Of a DNA stretch of 64,000 nt, positions 10,080 to 22,030 are shown piece by piece. The translations under genes were made by a program, and so were the position numbers. The DNA is from Diphasiastrum complanatum (lineage: Eukaryota > Streptophyta > Lycopodiopsida > Lycopodiales > Lycopodiaceae), in the NCBI GenBank assembly GCA_029204225.1, contig CM055104.1, forward strand, positions 28,745,788 to 28,809,787. Direction: 5' to 3'. Position 1 is the first letter of the stretch, and every line of letters begins with the position of its first letter. The notes beneath the pieces were generated by a model. It ran no database searches. It was given only the letters and a program-made list of their open reading frames with translations, and was not told the DNA's origin.

Positions 10080-12430
10080 ACCTATTGTTAAGAGACACTA
10101 TGGGGCAATTTCGATTTATAAGGGTGAAAATTGAGCTATCTTGGGTTATGGACATCAAATTTGTTCTATCTCAGGTGATGTGATTCAATGCCACTAATAG
10201 AGAGTCAAACTCAATCAATCTGAATGTACTGCACTTGATATTGGTTTAATTTGATCACTCAATTAGCCATGCCAAGTGACAATGGTCAAAATTGCATGGT
10301 AGGCATCCAATTTGAGCTATTTGACTGTCCTAAACTCAAGAGTTCTCTAATTTGGTCACTGAATGGGCAATTTTAATTTGAGTTGTCTGAATTTCAAAAG
10401 CTCAAGATCTCAAAAGCTATTTGAAAGCTCAAAAGCCCAAGATTGACTTTTTTGAGTGATGACATCAAGTTTGTGCTATCTCAAGTGGTAGACATTAGTT
10501 TCAGCTATCTCAAGTGATAGGGACCAATTCTATCCATGAGAGATTGAACTCGAGTAATTGGAATGTTCTAAAGTTGAGATTGGTTGAGTTTAGTTACTCA
10601 ATGATCTATGTTCAATGACAAGAACAAAAATCACAGCATTTTACTCCAAATGTGAGCTATTTCGACCAATGTACGTGAATGTCCCCCACACTCGAGATTC
10701 CTCTAATTTAAACACTCAATGTCAAGTGACGAGTGACAAGGAACAAAATTGAGATTTCTTGCATGGGCATCAGATCGAAGTTATGTCAAATGATAAACAT
10801 CAACTTTGGGCTATGTCAAATAGTAGGGACCATTTGATCGACAAGAATCAAACTTGAGAAATCTAAACCTATTATTAAGAGACATTTTGAGACGAATTCA
10901 AGTGATAAGGGCCCAAAATTGAGCTATCTCGAGTCATGGACATCAAAGTTGAGCTATCTCATGTGATATGTGTCAAAATTCCAATGACAAAGAGTCAAAA
11001 TTAAGCAATTTGAATATATTGAGATTGGTTGGATCACCCAATGAGCCATTTCAAATGATAATGACCAAAATCATATGTTAGACATCCATTTTGAGCTATC
11101 TTGAGTCAAAGACAAATAGGGGACATCAAATTTGAGCTATCTTTATAGATAGGAGACAATCCCATCTATAAGGGGCCAAAACGTATTGTCCTAAACTTAA
11201 AATTAATCAAGATCAGTCACTCAATCACTTAGATCACATGCATATGAGTTATCTCATATGGTTGGGGTCAAATCCATTGATAAGGGGTCAAAGGCGACAA
11301 ATCTTAATATACTGGACTTGAAACCGATTGAGTCTAGTTGATTGATCAGCCATGTGGATTGATAAGCACCAAGACCACACGTTAGGCATCTAATTTGAGC
11401 TATGTGGAGTGATAAACACCAAATTCGAGCTATTCCATATCTTGAAGTCAAAATTCTGCTAATTTCATCACTAAATGGACATCACCAAAAGTGAGCTATC
11501 CCACAAGATGCTATGTCAAGTGATATGGACCAAAATCAAGTAAGAAACTTGAGCTATATCAACATGCACACGATGGTAAGTAGGGCTCTTTGAGCTGGTG
11601 AGCGCGATATGGTGAACAAAGAAAGGAGGACGGGTAGGGGGAGGAAAATAGCATGCCAAATTACCCATTAATGCACATGGGGCTCCTTAATGGCTAGGTC
11701 GGTGGCTTGTCCATGGCACTTGCCCCCCATTTGGCCCTAGGCTCTTATTAGGTAACCACCATTTGACAGTAGGCAATAGGAGCTGCCAACCTCACCTATA
11801 CATGATGTTTCTGTAGGTAATCAAGTCGTGTCGTTGAATTTAAAAAATTTCACATTGCTTCACGCCAATTCTCAGCACTTCGCTTTCCTTCATTATTGTG
11901 AATGCTGAATCATTCCAAATCATCAATGAATCTCATTTTTTGAGTTTTCGATCAAAACCGGGTACAATCTTTGGAATATTCTATTGCATCCGTATTCCAT
12001 CAAGATGAATCAACCTGAATGTTCCAAAACAGAGATTGGTTGCATTTGATGAGCCATGTCTAGTGATAAGCACCAAACTCATAGCATAAATGACAAATGT
12101 GAGCTATTGGGAGTGATAGACATCTAAATTGAGAAATGTGGACAATATCCTAAACAGAATATTCCTTTAGATATTTGACCACTTAATGGGCAATTTTGAG
12201 CGATCAAGTCCAAAATTGAGCTATCATGAGTAATAGACTTCAAATTTGACCAATCTCATGTCGAGCTTCAGTATAAATCACAATGACTAGACTGAACTTT
12301 AGAATGTTTGAATTTGATTGGTTGATGATTCATCTCAACTAATAATGGTCAAAAGTACTTGCTACAAACTAAATCCAAGCTGTATTAAGTTGCATGCATG
12401 AAAATTGAGCTATGAGATTGTCCCTTGCTA
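10080..12430. repeat. Degenerate satellite field with higher-order organisation
   Basis: The phrase TTGAGCTATCTCAAGTGATA and variants recurs throughout, for example near 10,132, 10,503, 10,951, 11,133, 11,501 and 12,407. A second phrase of the type GAGATTGGTTGAATTTGATC followed by ACTCAATGAGCCATGT occurs near 10,235, 10,577, 11,018, 11,320, 12,031 and 12,315, so the field is built from diverged units of roughly 300-450 bases. No coding capacity. Confidence 0.7.
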
Positions 12431-12479
12431 AATATTCAGCTGATTTCATTCACTCTTGAGTGGTGTGGACTCTTCATCA

Positions 12480-13335
12480 CTACAGTAACCACAATATAGA
12501 TTGTTGATGCCTCTTGGTAGCCTCTTGGTACAACACATCCTTTATGTCCAACTACAAATATTAACCACAATGTAGATTACAGATGTTTCTTGCATCCTTG
12601 ACGTGTTGTTGCTTTATGTCGAGCTTCAATATAAACCACAATATGGATTGTTGATGCTTCCTTGTACAACACATCTTTGATGTGTTGCTACTTTTTGTCG
12701 ACCTTTAATATGAACCACAATACGGATTGTTGATCCTTTTTGGTACAACACATCTTTGGTGTGTTGTTCTTCAGTATATACCATAGTATGGATTGTTGAT
12801 GCTTCCTTGTACGCTTCCTTGTACAACACATCTTTGATGTGTTGCTACTTTTTGTCAAGATTCAATATGAGCCACACTATATTGGATTGATGATGCTATG
12901 GGTACAACACATATCTAGTCTATTGTTGCTTTATGTCGAGCTTCAATATAGACCATAATAACCATAGTAGAGATCGTAGATGCTTCTTGGTACAACGCAT
13001 CTTTGGCGTCTTGATGAACCACAGTATGGATTGCTAATGCTTCTTGGTACAACACATCAAATGCTTCTTGGTACAATACATCCTTGATGTGTTGATGTTT
13101 TATGGCGAGCTTCAATATAAATCACAAAATGGATTGTTGATGCTTCTTGGTAGAACATGACTTTAATGTGTTGCTGCTTTCTGTTGAGCTTCAGTATAAA
13201 CCATATTATGAATTTTTGATGCTTCCCGGCACAACAAATCCTCAATGTATTGCCACTGCTTTTTTTTAACTTCAGTGCAGTTGATAATGTGGCTTGCTGA
13301 CATTTCTTGGTACAACAATCCTCTGGTATGGGATC
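12480..13335. repeat. Minisatellite of about 11 units, 60-100 bases each
   Basis: Each unit carries GATTGTTGATGCTTCTTGG, TACAACACATC, a GTGTTG step and a part like TGTCGAGCTTCAATATAAAC. Unit starts lie near 12,497, 12,572, 12,646, 12,725, 12,790, 12,885, 12,971, 13,028, 13,131, 13,212 and 13,290. Several units are truncated. Short open frames on the minus strand are translations of the repeat, not genes. Confidence 0.75.
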
Positions 13336-13666
13336 TCACATGATCAATAGCAAAAAATGAATACGTGCAATGGCAAGGGTGGATCGGATGTTCCTGGTTA
13401 CTATGCTCTACCTCGGTACTCAAAATAATCATTCATGTGGCCCAATTGTGCAAAAATTTGGCTACTCTTAACAAGGGCCATCATTTGTTTTTATATCTTG
13501 AGTGATCTATCATTTTTTTCATCCTGAAGGCCATCATTTGTTTTCATATCCTGAGAGCCATCATCAGGTGCCAAATTGCTTGGTCACACTTGATGGGAAC
13601 CATGGACAGATAGTTACATGCTCCCATGTGACCCGATAGTTTTGGGTATAGAAGAGAGGAAATAGA

Positions 13667-13781
13667 GGGGGGGGGGGGGGGGGTTAGCTAGGGGAATAGA
13701 TATAAATTTTATTAGTGACTTTTGTGACACGTTGTCATGAGTTCGTTTATTACTCCAATGTGAAATAGTCTATTGTGGATG

Positions 13782-13860
<79 letters not shown>
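13667..13860. repeat. G17 run and (CT)38 microsatellite
   Basis: A run of 17 G occupies 13,667-13,683. A perfect (CT)n tract of 76 bases occupies 13,785-13,860. Confidence 0.95.
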
Positions 13861-13862
<2 letters not shown>

Positions 13863-14394
13863 GGTCCCTGGAGTTGGGATGGAGTATACACAAATCTTAT
13901 TTGTGGATTGTATGACATAACTTTTTAATGTGTGTGCTTGTTGCTTGGGTGTGTATACCAAATAACCTCTCTATTCGTTCTGTGTCGAAACAATCCCCCA
14001 TCAAACCGACGAAAATCAAACTAGAATAGATGCGGCTTATTCTAGATTTATTTGAATGCTTTGCAATTCTTTCATTAGAAGAACTTACAATTGTGGTTCC
14101 CTTACAAGTTTTAAGGTTTGTGTGACATGACTTTGAACAGTGGCTACCCTATAAGGGGTGTCTGAATATTAGACGGATCGACCCACCTCAAGACCTAAAG
14201 TGCCTCGAAAACATGTGGGGAAGAGCGAGTAAATATACCTCATTGACTATTTGCATTGCTCTTGCCTAAGAGGCTGCTTGTAAATGAGGGACTCTCCTTA
14301 ATTGTGGGCTCCTTAGAATGTGGGATGACTCCAAAACACCACGGCTTTGAGCAAGAGGTCTTAAAATGTGCCTAAAGGAGGGGGGGCGTACATT

Positions 14395-14935
14395 TAATTG
14401 CTGGACTTACATTCTTTAGCACTTTCAGTGTCTTACATTTATACATTTTTGAAATTTTAGTCTATTGGACCTATACATTTTTAGTGATGTCTATGTCTTG
14501 AATTTTTACAGTTTCAGTGGTTTTAGTCTTTAGGACCCTTGGATATTTTAGGGCTTTCAAATGTCTTAAAATTTTACATTTTTTATGCTTTTCATTTTTT
14601 TGATGCATGAATTTTTACTTTTTTAGGCTTTTAATATTATAATCCCTAGCATTTTTTAGGACTTTCAATGTCTTCAATTAGTCATTTTTTGGGCTTTTAA
14701 TATTTTAATCCCTAGAATTTTTTAGGGCTTTGCATTTTCTTAGGACTTTTAATGTTTTTAATTTTAACATTTTGTGGGCTTTTAATTTGCTTAAATTCTA
14801 CATTTAGGGGCTCTATTTAAGGTTTACATGTATTTAGTTTTCCTTTTTACATTTTATTAGTGCTTCTAATTTGTTATGTTTTTACATTTTATTGATGTTT
14901 TAATGTATTTTTAGATTAAAAAAAGTATTTATAAA
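14395..14935. repeat. T-rich degenerate repeat field
   Basis: Variants of TTTTAGGGCTTTTAATGTCT and ACATTTTTTGGGCTTTTAAT recur about every 40-60 bases. It looks like an old, strongly diverged tandem array. No ORF. Confidence 0.55.
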
Positions 14936-16900
14936 TTGTGATACATAAGAAAAATGTGAATTGCAAATGCATATATTTCATAATTTGGGATTAGTTACAT
15001 GACAATGCAAGTTTTCTTAGATGTTTATAAATTGTGTGTGAATACCTACATGACAATCTAACTTTACCTACATATTCATATGTTTTGCAAAATAGGAAAA
15101 ATGTGAATTACATATACATTTCTTTATCATTTAAATTTACCTAGATAACATTACAAGTTTTCCTACATAGGTTGAACCAATTTACTAAAACCTTGGAGAT
15201 CCATTGCAAGTAGGGAAATCATTTTCCTACTTGGACACTCCAAAACCCCTCTATTGAAATGGTAAATTCGTTGTTGAAGTATGAAATTTTGGGATTTCCC
15301 TACATGGAGGATGGTTTCATTTTTCTTGTACTGTTGTATGAGGCCACGTTTCCAAAGTTCATCGTTCCTAGTTGGTTGACCATTGCAGCTTTCAATCATA
15401 GAGAAGCGCAGCCAGTCTACGGATGACAAATAAGTATGAGTGTAATCCGCTTCCATGCAACTGTACCTTCTGTATGCATGAAACTGATGTCATAAGACTT
15501 AGCTATTTGCTTGAGAAGTTGTTGTGTGATTTGAGTTCCTTGGAGTTGAGTTGAACACTATTGCCAGAACTCTGTGAACGATGTCAGCCACTGTAGATCA
15601 CCCTGTTCCTGAGAGCATTGGTCACCTGAGCAATTAGCATAAAATCGTCATTTAGTTGTTAGCCTCTGGGCAAGTATACCCACGTGACTAATGGGTGGGC
15701 CAGCCCATCCCTGATCCAAAAGCGTCTCCATCTCGAGTCCATCGCTGTCTCTCTACGTAGACTATGTTGTCACTTGTTTGAGCAACGATTTTCCAGAGTT
15801 TCTAAATAACGATCCATACTGATTTGTTTCTGACTGGAGTGTGATTCTCTATGACAACTTCTTGGAAGAGCTTTTTCCACAGCTACGGAGCCGCACGAAC
15901 GTCGCCTTACATTTGCGTCAGTGCTATGGGTGCTACCAAAGAGGAAACCTGATATGTGAGACAAGCAGTATAAGTATTGGATCCAGCCAGCAACAATCAA
16001 CAGATTATCGGAGATTCGAAACCAGGAGGCCAGCACGTAGTGATAGACAGACAGAGCATTCAAGGGGAGGGAGTGACCGTTTCCAGTGAGCTGTGAGCTA
16101 TTTTTCTTCTCGATATTCTGAGATGTATGGCATGAATTGTCTACTGTTGAATGGATTCAATATGAACTTTGCTCTGGTGTATGATGCTCTTATCATGTCT
16201 AGTATAGACGTAGAACTGAGTTTAATTTTGATCACACTTGTTGACTTGAGCTGGAATGCATTAGAAAAAGATAGGAGTTATGAAGAATGAAGCTGGAAAA
16301 TGCGATGCACGGTCTGGTTAATTCAAATGTAGAATATATCGCTGGTATTGCTATCATCTATAATCTTGGCATAAGATTGAGTGTGCTCACTGAAGTCAAT
16401 AGTTTGTAGAGGGATGCCTGTCACTTGTCAAGGAGTATGTTTGATGTTGGTGATTGTGAACTAATCGAGTTACTATCCAAGTGAAGAGAGTGATGTTTCC
16501 CGTATTAAATTGAATGCACCCTATGATAGTATTTCTGCTGCTAGTTTCACCAAGTTATCTAAGGTAGAAAACTACAAAACGTGTCAAAATCACTAAAACA
16601 CCTACTCCTTTGAGACACTATGGGATCAACAACTTTATGGGAACTAAAGGATAGGGTATCCTAGAATATGAAATATTCTTTAAGGTCACTTTGAAGATGT
16701 GAAGGAATATTTAAGAAAGGTCTATTGAGCTCACATATCAGAAGTCAGACCAAAAACCCAAAGTTCATTGCAAGATTGTTACTAGGACTCACCTGACACA
16801 TTGGACAAGTACCCAAAACTATTCTACCTTGTTTCAGGATGATTTTTGTGTCTATCATTTCTAATAGAGTGCCATGGCACAGTTCGGTAATGCAAGAAGA
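14936..16900. other. Spacer, no gene seen
   Basis: Short open frames at 15,163-15,456 (-), 15,770-16,063 (-) and 15,841-16,290 (+) overlap each other and show no family features. I see no RNA gene. Confidence 0.4.
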
Positions 16901-17129
16901 TTTTGTCTAGTAACATGGATCTTGAGTTGGGGATCGACCACCATTATAGCTTTAAACATTACTTTGGGATGTGTAACCACTGGTGACCTCGCTTTAGAAA
17001 TCAATACCAATGGAACTCAAATACAGGCCACTTTGTACCTATGATTGGGTCATCACTAGCTCCCCCTAGCAGTCCAAGTTGCACTACTAGATGGAATTCC
17101 TAGAGCAGCCTTAGGGTTCGTATTCAGAA

Positions 17130-17461
17130 TATGACATCACGAAGATTATAGCTATTTAGACTTATATGAGTTCAGGTTAGACGGGTCATGGAAACTAATT
17201 GACACTACGTCCACACACTTCCCAGGAGTATCAAAAGAAATATCGCAAACACCCCCGAATACCCCTTACGTTGGTCCATCTGAACAATATCCAGAGTCGC
17301 CTGGGACTGCTAATAGCACGAACGTAAACTCAGAAGATAGAATCATGTATAGAAATCACAGAGCGTTGTATGAACACCCTAAACTAGTCGTGAATATTTC
17401 AAGTGATGGATTATTCAAAGATCCTGTTGATAGTCTCAACCTAGAAGTGAGGACCATTTGA
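17130..17461 (+). other. Unassigned coding-like stretch upstream of gypsy element 2
   Basis: A plus-strand frame is open for about 100 codons to a TGA at 17,459-17,461. It contains LDLYEFRLDGSWKLIDTT and a Pro/Ser/Asn-rich middle. A second coding-like fragment at 16,920-17,018 in another frame reads ITLGCVTTGDLALEI before a stop. Both lie 5' of, and in the same orientation as, the gypsy protease at 18.4 kb, so they may be remains of its gag region. I cannot assign a family. Confidence 0.3.
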
Positions 17462-18329
17462 GTCGTTCAGGTTGGATCTAAATTGAATATCATCATGAGA
17501 CTCTCGGCTAGAAATCTCTTTGAGATCCTCAAATGATTTCTATCCCAGATTCTGTTAGAACCTACCTAGGGTTCTCAGATTTATCAAAATCCTATGTCGA
17601 TATCATGAACGGCTGCACCACTTAGATATTGCCCAATCCTACACATAGAATGATGGATGACCATAAGATTTGTTACTCTCGATACCCATCATGAGAGTGT
17701 TCACACCGGAGATTTAGCCATTGAAGTAGTTAGAGAAGTATGTCAATTTTGAATACGCCTCTATTATTGCATAGATCCTATATGGGTATTGTTGTCCACA
17801 AATTTGACTTGACTACGCCAAGGATAGAAAAGAGTTAGCATACCACATCTATTACCAAACCAAAATCTGAAAGGGTAGAAGTGACAAAAACAAATCCTAG
17901 TTCAATAATCAGATCTCCCAAGCGATCATACCTCTGAGGGCCTAGAAAACTCTCATTGATCCGGGAGTACGGGGGGTGATTAGGACAGCCTCCGGAATTA
18001 AAAATGGTGTTACCTTGATCACTCACGTAAGGGCAATGTGGGCCTTCCCCCGCTGGAAATCTTCCGATAGGACCAATCCCTCGACGAAAAATCTTCCAAA
18101 ACTTGTGAAAAATATTGCTTGGAAAGTACTTGAGACACATTCGAAAAATACCAGAAACTAGAACTTACAACAACTGGTTGATCCCAAAAGTAGTAAAATT
18201 CAAAATACAATGACCTAGAAGACAGATGGATCTAAGCAAAACCATAGGATTGCAAGACATACAGGATAATCTTGTTAACCTGAGCTTAGACATGGGGCTG
18301 TGGCAGTTGATACACATATCACCTATAGT

Positions 18330-19787
18330 GAAAAGAAAGGTCAAACAAATGATCTGTGCTCCATTAAACCACATATAGGACCACCCACAATAGGGGCCTT
18401 AGATGCTAGTGTGGTGGATCGACACTGTCCTAAGGTAGATGTCATGATCGACGGATTAGTAGTTTTGGGTGGATGCCAGATCCGCAGTTGATATCCTCAG
18501 TTTAGAACTAGCCGATCGTTTGGGTTTTGCACTTGCACCAGCCACTCTCACTGCTCTAAAGTTAGCTAACAAGTGGTAATCAAGCCAGAAGGGGAAATAT
18601 GAGACATTCCCATCACTGTAGCAAGAAGGACAATCCCTGTGGATTTTTATGTTATGAGAATGTATAGACGTAGTCGTGGATATTCGATGCTGCTAGGAAA
18701 GCCATGGCTATGATTAAGTAACTACATTGTAGCCATAACAGCCGAAGTTTTAGTGTTTGGACGAGAGAAAGAGCGAACAGTAGTAGATGGTTACCCTGAA
18801 ATACCTCAATCTAAATGAGCCCCCATACCCTCCACAGAATGGAATGAGATTTTTGATATTGACACAAGTCAAGATTCATCCGACATAGAAGATGAACCTA
18901 AGGAGATCTTGGAATTGGAATGGAACACTCCAAGAGAACCCACACCCAAAGTACAAAATGTTGACATATGCACGATTAATATAGGTACTGAAGAAAGCCC
19001 AAAAAATCTCAAGATAGGAGCACACTTGACAGACATAGAGAAGGGAACCTATAAGTCGTTATTCTGGAAATATCGACATATCTTTGCCTGGAGTTATATT
19101 GACCTACCAGGAATAACTCCAGAATTAGTGGCACATGCTATACTTTTAAAAGATGAGAGCAAACCAATATGATAGAAGCAAAGACAACTACCCCAACATT
19201 TGAGAGAGGGGGTGTTTTCTAAATTAGAGAGACTAAAAACTGCAAGTCTGATTTTTTCCGTAGAAAATACTGAATGGTGTTCTCCTACAGTTCCACATCC
19301 GAAGAAAAATTCTTCCTAGATTAGGTGTTCTCCTATAGTTCCACATCCGAAGAAAAATTCTTTCCAGATTAGGGTATGTGTCAACTATGAGAAACTAAAC
19401 AAGCAAACCAAGAAAGACTATTACCCATTACCCTTCATAGATCAGATACTAGAAGAATTAGCTGGGAATGAGATATATTTGTTTATGGACTGCTTTGTTG
19501 GGTATAATCAAAATGCCATCACCGAGACAAACTTAAAACTACATTTACCACTATGTTTGGGACCTTTGCTTATCATGTGATGCCATTTGGATTGACCAAC
19601 GCCCCTGCGTTGGTCAATCCAAATGGCATTTTAAATAAATGGCATTACTTATCAACGGTTCATGAATAGCCATTTTGAGGATATACTGAATGATAATCTT
19701 AAAATCTTCATTGATGACTTGTGTGGAGCATCCTCAAAGAAGAATCACTTAGCAATACTAGAAGACTGTTTCCAAAAATGTGCACAT
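18330..19787 (+). pseudogene. Gypsy protease and RT remains (element 2)
   Basis: The plus strand shows a broken protease (DVMIDGLVVLG near 18,440, then PITVARRTIPVDFYVMRMY and SMLLGKPWL), an acidic linker, and the start of RT at 18,909-19,172: YRHIFAWSYIDLPGITPE, typical of gypsy. RT continues with EWCSPTV, RVCVNYEKLN, DYYPLPFIDQIL, a FMDC block and then FIDDL in place of Y-x-DD. A 48-base tandem duplication (19,276-19,323 repeated at 19,324-19,371) is in frame. A foldback insertion interrupts the MPFGLTNAPA motif. Stops at 18,491, about 18,818 and 19,172 show it is dead. It ends abruptly at 19,787. Confidence 0.75.
19580..19629 (+). repeat. Perfect 23-bp inverted repeat inside gypsy RT
   Basis: Positions 19,580-19,602 and 19,607-19,629 are exact reverse complements separated by CCCT. 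The left arm is the normal coding sequence for the RT motif MPFGLTNA. The right arm is an extra inverted copy, followed by a short repeat of AAATGGCATT, before RT coding resumes at TYQRFMN near 19,646. It is a local templated insertion. Confidence 0.95.
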
Positions 19788-20100
19788 TAGGGAAAATATG
19801 GGCTCAAAATGGGCCCTAGTAAAAAGTTTGACTATAGAGAAAGATTAACAAGAGAGAGAAAACTTCTGGCAACATCTATGCTCATTTTTTACAATTCTAG
19901 AACTGCCCGCCACCCAACTTATATGGTTAACATGTAGCCTTACTTTCCATAAGGAAATGTAATAATATTGCACGTTTTCCCCTTTGAAAAGTGCTCCGAG
20001 GGGTCCCACGCCCTTGGAAAAATGTGCAATTGGCGTCTGGAACCGGCAGGTGTAATTGCGCTAGTGTGTACTCATTCACTTCTCCTTTGTATTTCCAGGG
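19788..20100. mobile_element. Unassigned insert between gypsy and copia remains, MITE-like end
   Basis: It begins ATTAGGGAAAATATGGGCTC and then AAAATGGGCC, resembling the terminus of the MITE-like element at 39,516 (ATTAGGGCCC, then GGACTCAAAAAGGGCC) and a sequence at 30,872. Gypsy homology stops just before it and copia homology starts at 20,101. No coding sequence. The right boundary is not clear. Confidence 0.35.
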
Positions 20101-21328
20101 GCAGATGGTTCCGGTGAAAGGTACAAGGCAAGGCTTGTTGCCAAAGGCTATTCTTAGCAAAAGGGGATTGATTATGAGGAGACTTTTGCTCCTACCGCAC
20201 GGATGATTACCGTAAGGGTAGTAACCTCTTTGGCTGTCCATTTTGGTTGGCATATGCTTCAACTTGACATAAAGACATCATTCCTCAATGGTGATCTCAA
20301 TGAGGAAGTGTACCTTCGACAACCTGTTGGTTTTTTGGTTGAAGGCCAAAAAGATAAAGTTTGTCTTCTCAAGAAGGCTCTCTCTGGACTGAAGCAAGCC
20401 CCAAGGATGTGGTATCAAAAGATACATGCCTACTTTTGTGATCTTGTGTTTACTAATAATCCTAGCGAATCTACTCTTTATGTCAAGCATACTTCAGATT
20501 TATCATTATTATTTTGCTTTATGTTGATGATATTATTGTTATGGGAAGTAATGAGCAGCAGATTGATGCCTTAATACTTGATCTTGGTACGGTTTTTGAC
20601 ACCTCAGATTTAGGCCTATTGCACTATACAAGAAGGGGCTGGAATTTTCATCTATCAAGAATGCTACATTGGGCAGATTTTGAAGTGGTTCAAGATAGAC
20701 GGACATTTTTTATAGTGTCTCACTCATGAGTCAGTTCATGCATGCCCCGATGATATCACATTGGAAAGTGTTGAAGAGGATCTTTCAATATCTTCAAGGA
20801 ACAAGAAGTCATGGACTGGTTTTTCCTACTTGTGATAATGCATGTTTGGTTGGTTTTAGTGACTCAGATTGGGGTGGAGATCAAGACACTAGACGCTCTA
20901 CAAGTGGACATTGCTTTTTCTATCGAAATTCTACAATTTCTTGGTCAAGTAAAAAGTAGGCCACTATTGCTACTTCTTCTAGTGAGGCAAAATATAGAGT
21001 GATATTTTCAGCCACAATGGAGTGTTTATGGCTTAGAAGACTACTTGTTGACATGAAATTTGGCAAGACTTCAGCCACTCTTATCTTGAGTGATAGTCAA
21101 ATTGCTATTGCCATGGCACAGAATCCTGTTTTTCATGCGAGGATGAAGCACATCGAGATCCATTATCACTTTGTTCGGGAGAGACTTCATGATGGAGACA
21201 TTTTACTTGAGTATTGTCCTATAGAGGATAATATTTTGGACCTCTTCACTAAGGCGTTGCATAGAGAGACATTTGAAGCTTTATGCAAAGCTTTAAATTT
21301 AAGACCATGTAGTGGCTTTGTTACATAG
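20101..21328 (+). pseudogene. Copia RT and RNase H (3' half of pol)
   Basis: Copia RT begins near 20,101 with ERYKARLVAKGYS and continues with motif A LDIKTSFLNGDLNEEVYL and GLKQAPRMWYQK. The catalytic YVDD is intact at 20,520-20,531, but a frameshift just before it separates it from the upstream block. RNase H follows: FQYLQGTRSHGLVF, GFSDSDWGGDQDTRRSTSG, then TAG at 20,957, then SSSEAKY, LWLRRLLVDM and a normal copia C-terminus (HIEIHYHFVRE, LFTKAL). Gag, protease and integrase are absent: the element is 5'-truncated. It is followed at once by a polypurine tract and LTR. Confidence 0.9.
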
Positions 21329-21356
21329 TGAAGATTTCATTTTATGCATTGTCATT

Positions 21357-21805
21357 TAAGGAGGGTGTTAGAAATAAATGACTATGCTAAAGTTAATCCA
21401 TAGGTTACTTTGACCTAAAAGGTCAAGATTTGTGTAACCATGGGTATTTAGTTATTTAGGCCATGTTAAGTTTGTCTTAACTTCGGTTGGTCCCAATTTT
21501 AGTCATGTACTGACTCATGGGTCCTTAGGGGTCTAATTTTGTTTAGGGGCCCTGTCTTGACTTTTGGGGGTGTCCTACATTTAGTAAGTGGTTAAGCTTA
21601 GGGTTTGTTGGCATTTGGCCACATCCAAGTAGAGTACTTAGATTCTCATTGTGTATTCCAATTTTTACATTTGCTAAGCATTGCTCTCCATGTTTTTTTT
21701 GCTTGAATTACTGCTTTCTCTCTCTCTTTGAGGGCGCCTATCCTCTTCCCTCATTTGTCTCGTGAAGATTGTTTGATAGTTAGATCTTGATCCCTTGGCT
21801 CTTGT
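21357..21805 (+). mobile_element. Copia polypurine tract and 3' LTR
   Basis: TAAGGAGGG at 21,357-21,365 is the polypurine tract, followed by TGTTAGAAATAAATG at 21,366, a typical copia LTR start. This spacing after the pol C-terminus at 21,328 is normal. The 3' end is uncertain (about 21,770-21,815), because an opposite-strand gag fragment begins there. No partner 5' LTR is in the window. Confidence 0.65.
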
Positions 21806-21809
21806 TTTC

Positions 21810-22030
21810 CTACAGTTATTCCATCAATATTGAGAAGCTCCTCACGAAGATCCTTGATCTTCGTCAAGTGATTGGTCACTTGATCACCTTCTTGCATCTT
21901 CAACATAGAAAGTTGATTTCAGAGATATACCACTCTTTTTGGATTTTTGACCCTATACATCGTATTAAGTGTTTCCCACGCACTTTTTAGATGTCTTCCA
22001 TTATCTTTTGGGCACTTTGGGTTAGCTTGG
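21810..22030 (-). pseudogene. Copia gag (UBN2-type) fragment
   Basis: On the minus strand a gag segment reads SAWETLNTMYRVKNPKRVVY, a stop, then LSMLKMQEGDQVTNHLTKIK and DLREELLNID. This is the usual W-x2-L-x3-Y ... K-M-x-E-G pattern of copia capsid proteins. It is opposite in orientation to the copia pol just upstream, so it comes from a different insertion. It is a short fragment with one TGA. Confidence 0.65.

Noticed and set aside
16920-17018. Resemblance to a pararetrovirus movement-protein-like segment
   Set aside because: The resemblance rests on a short hydrophobic TTGDLALEI-type stretch only; the downstream protease and RT are gypsy-like, so I do not assign it to a virus.
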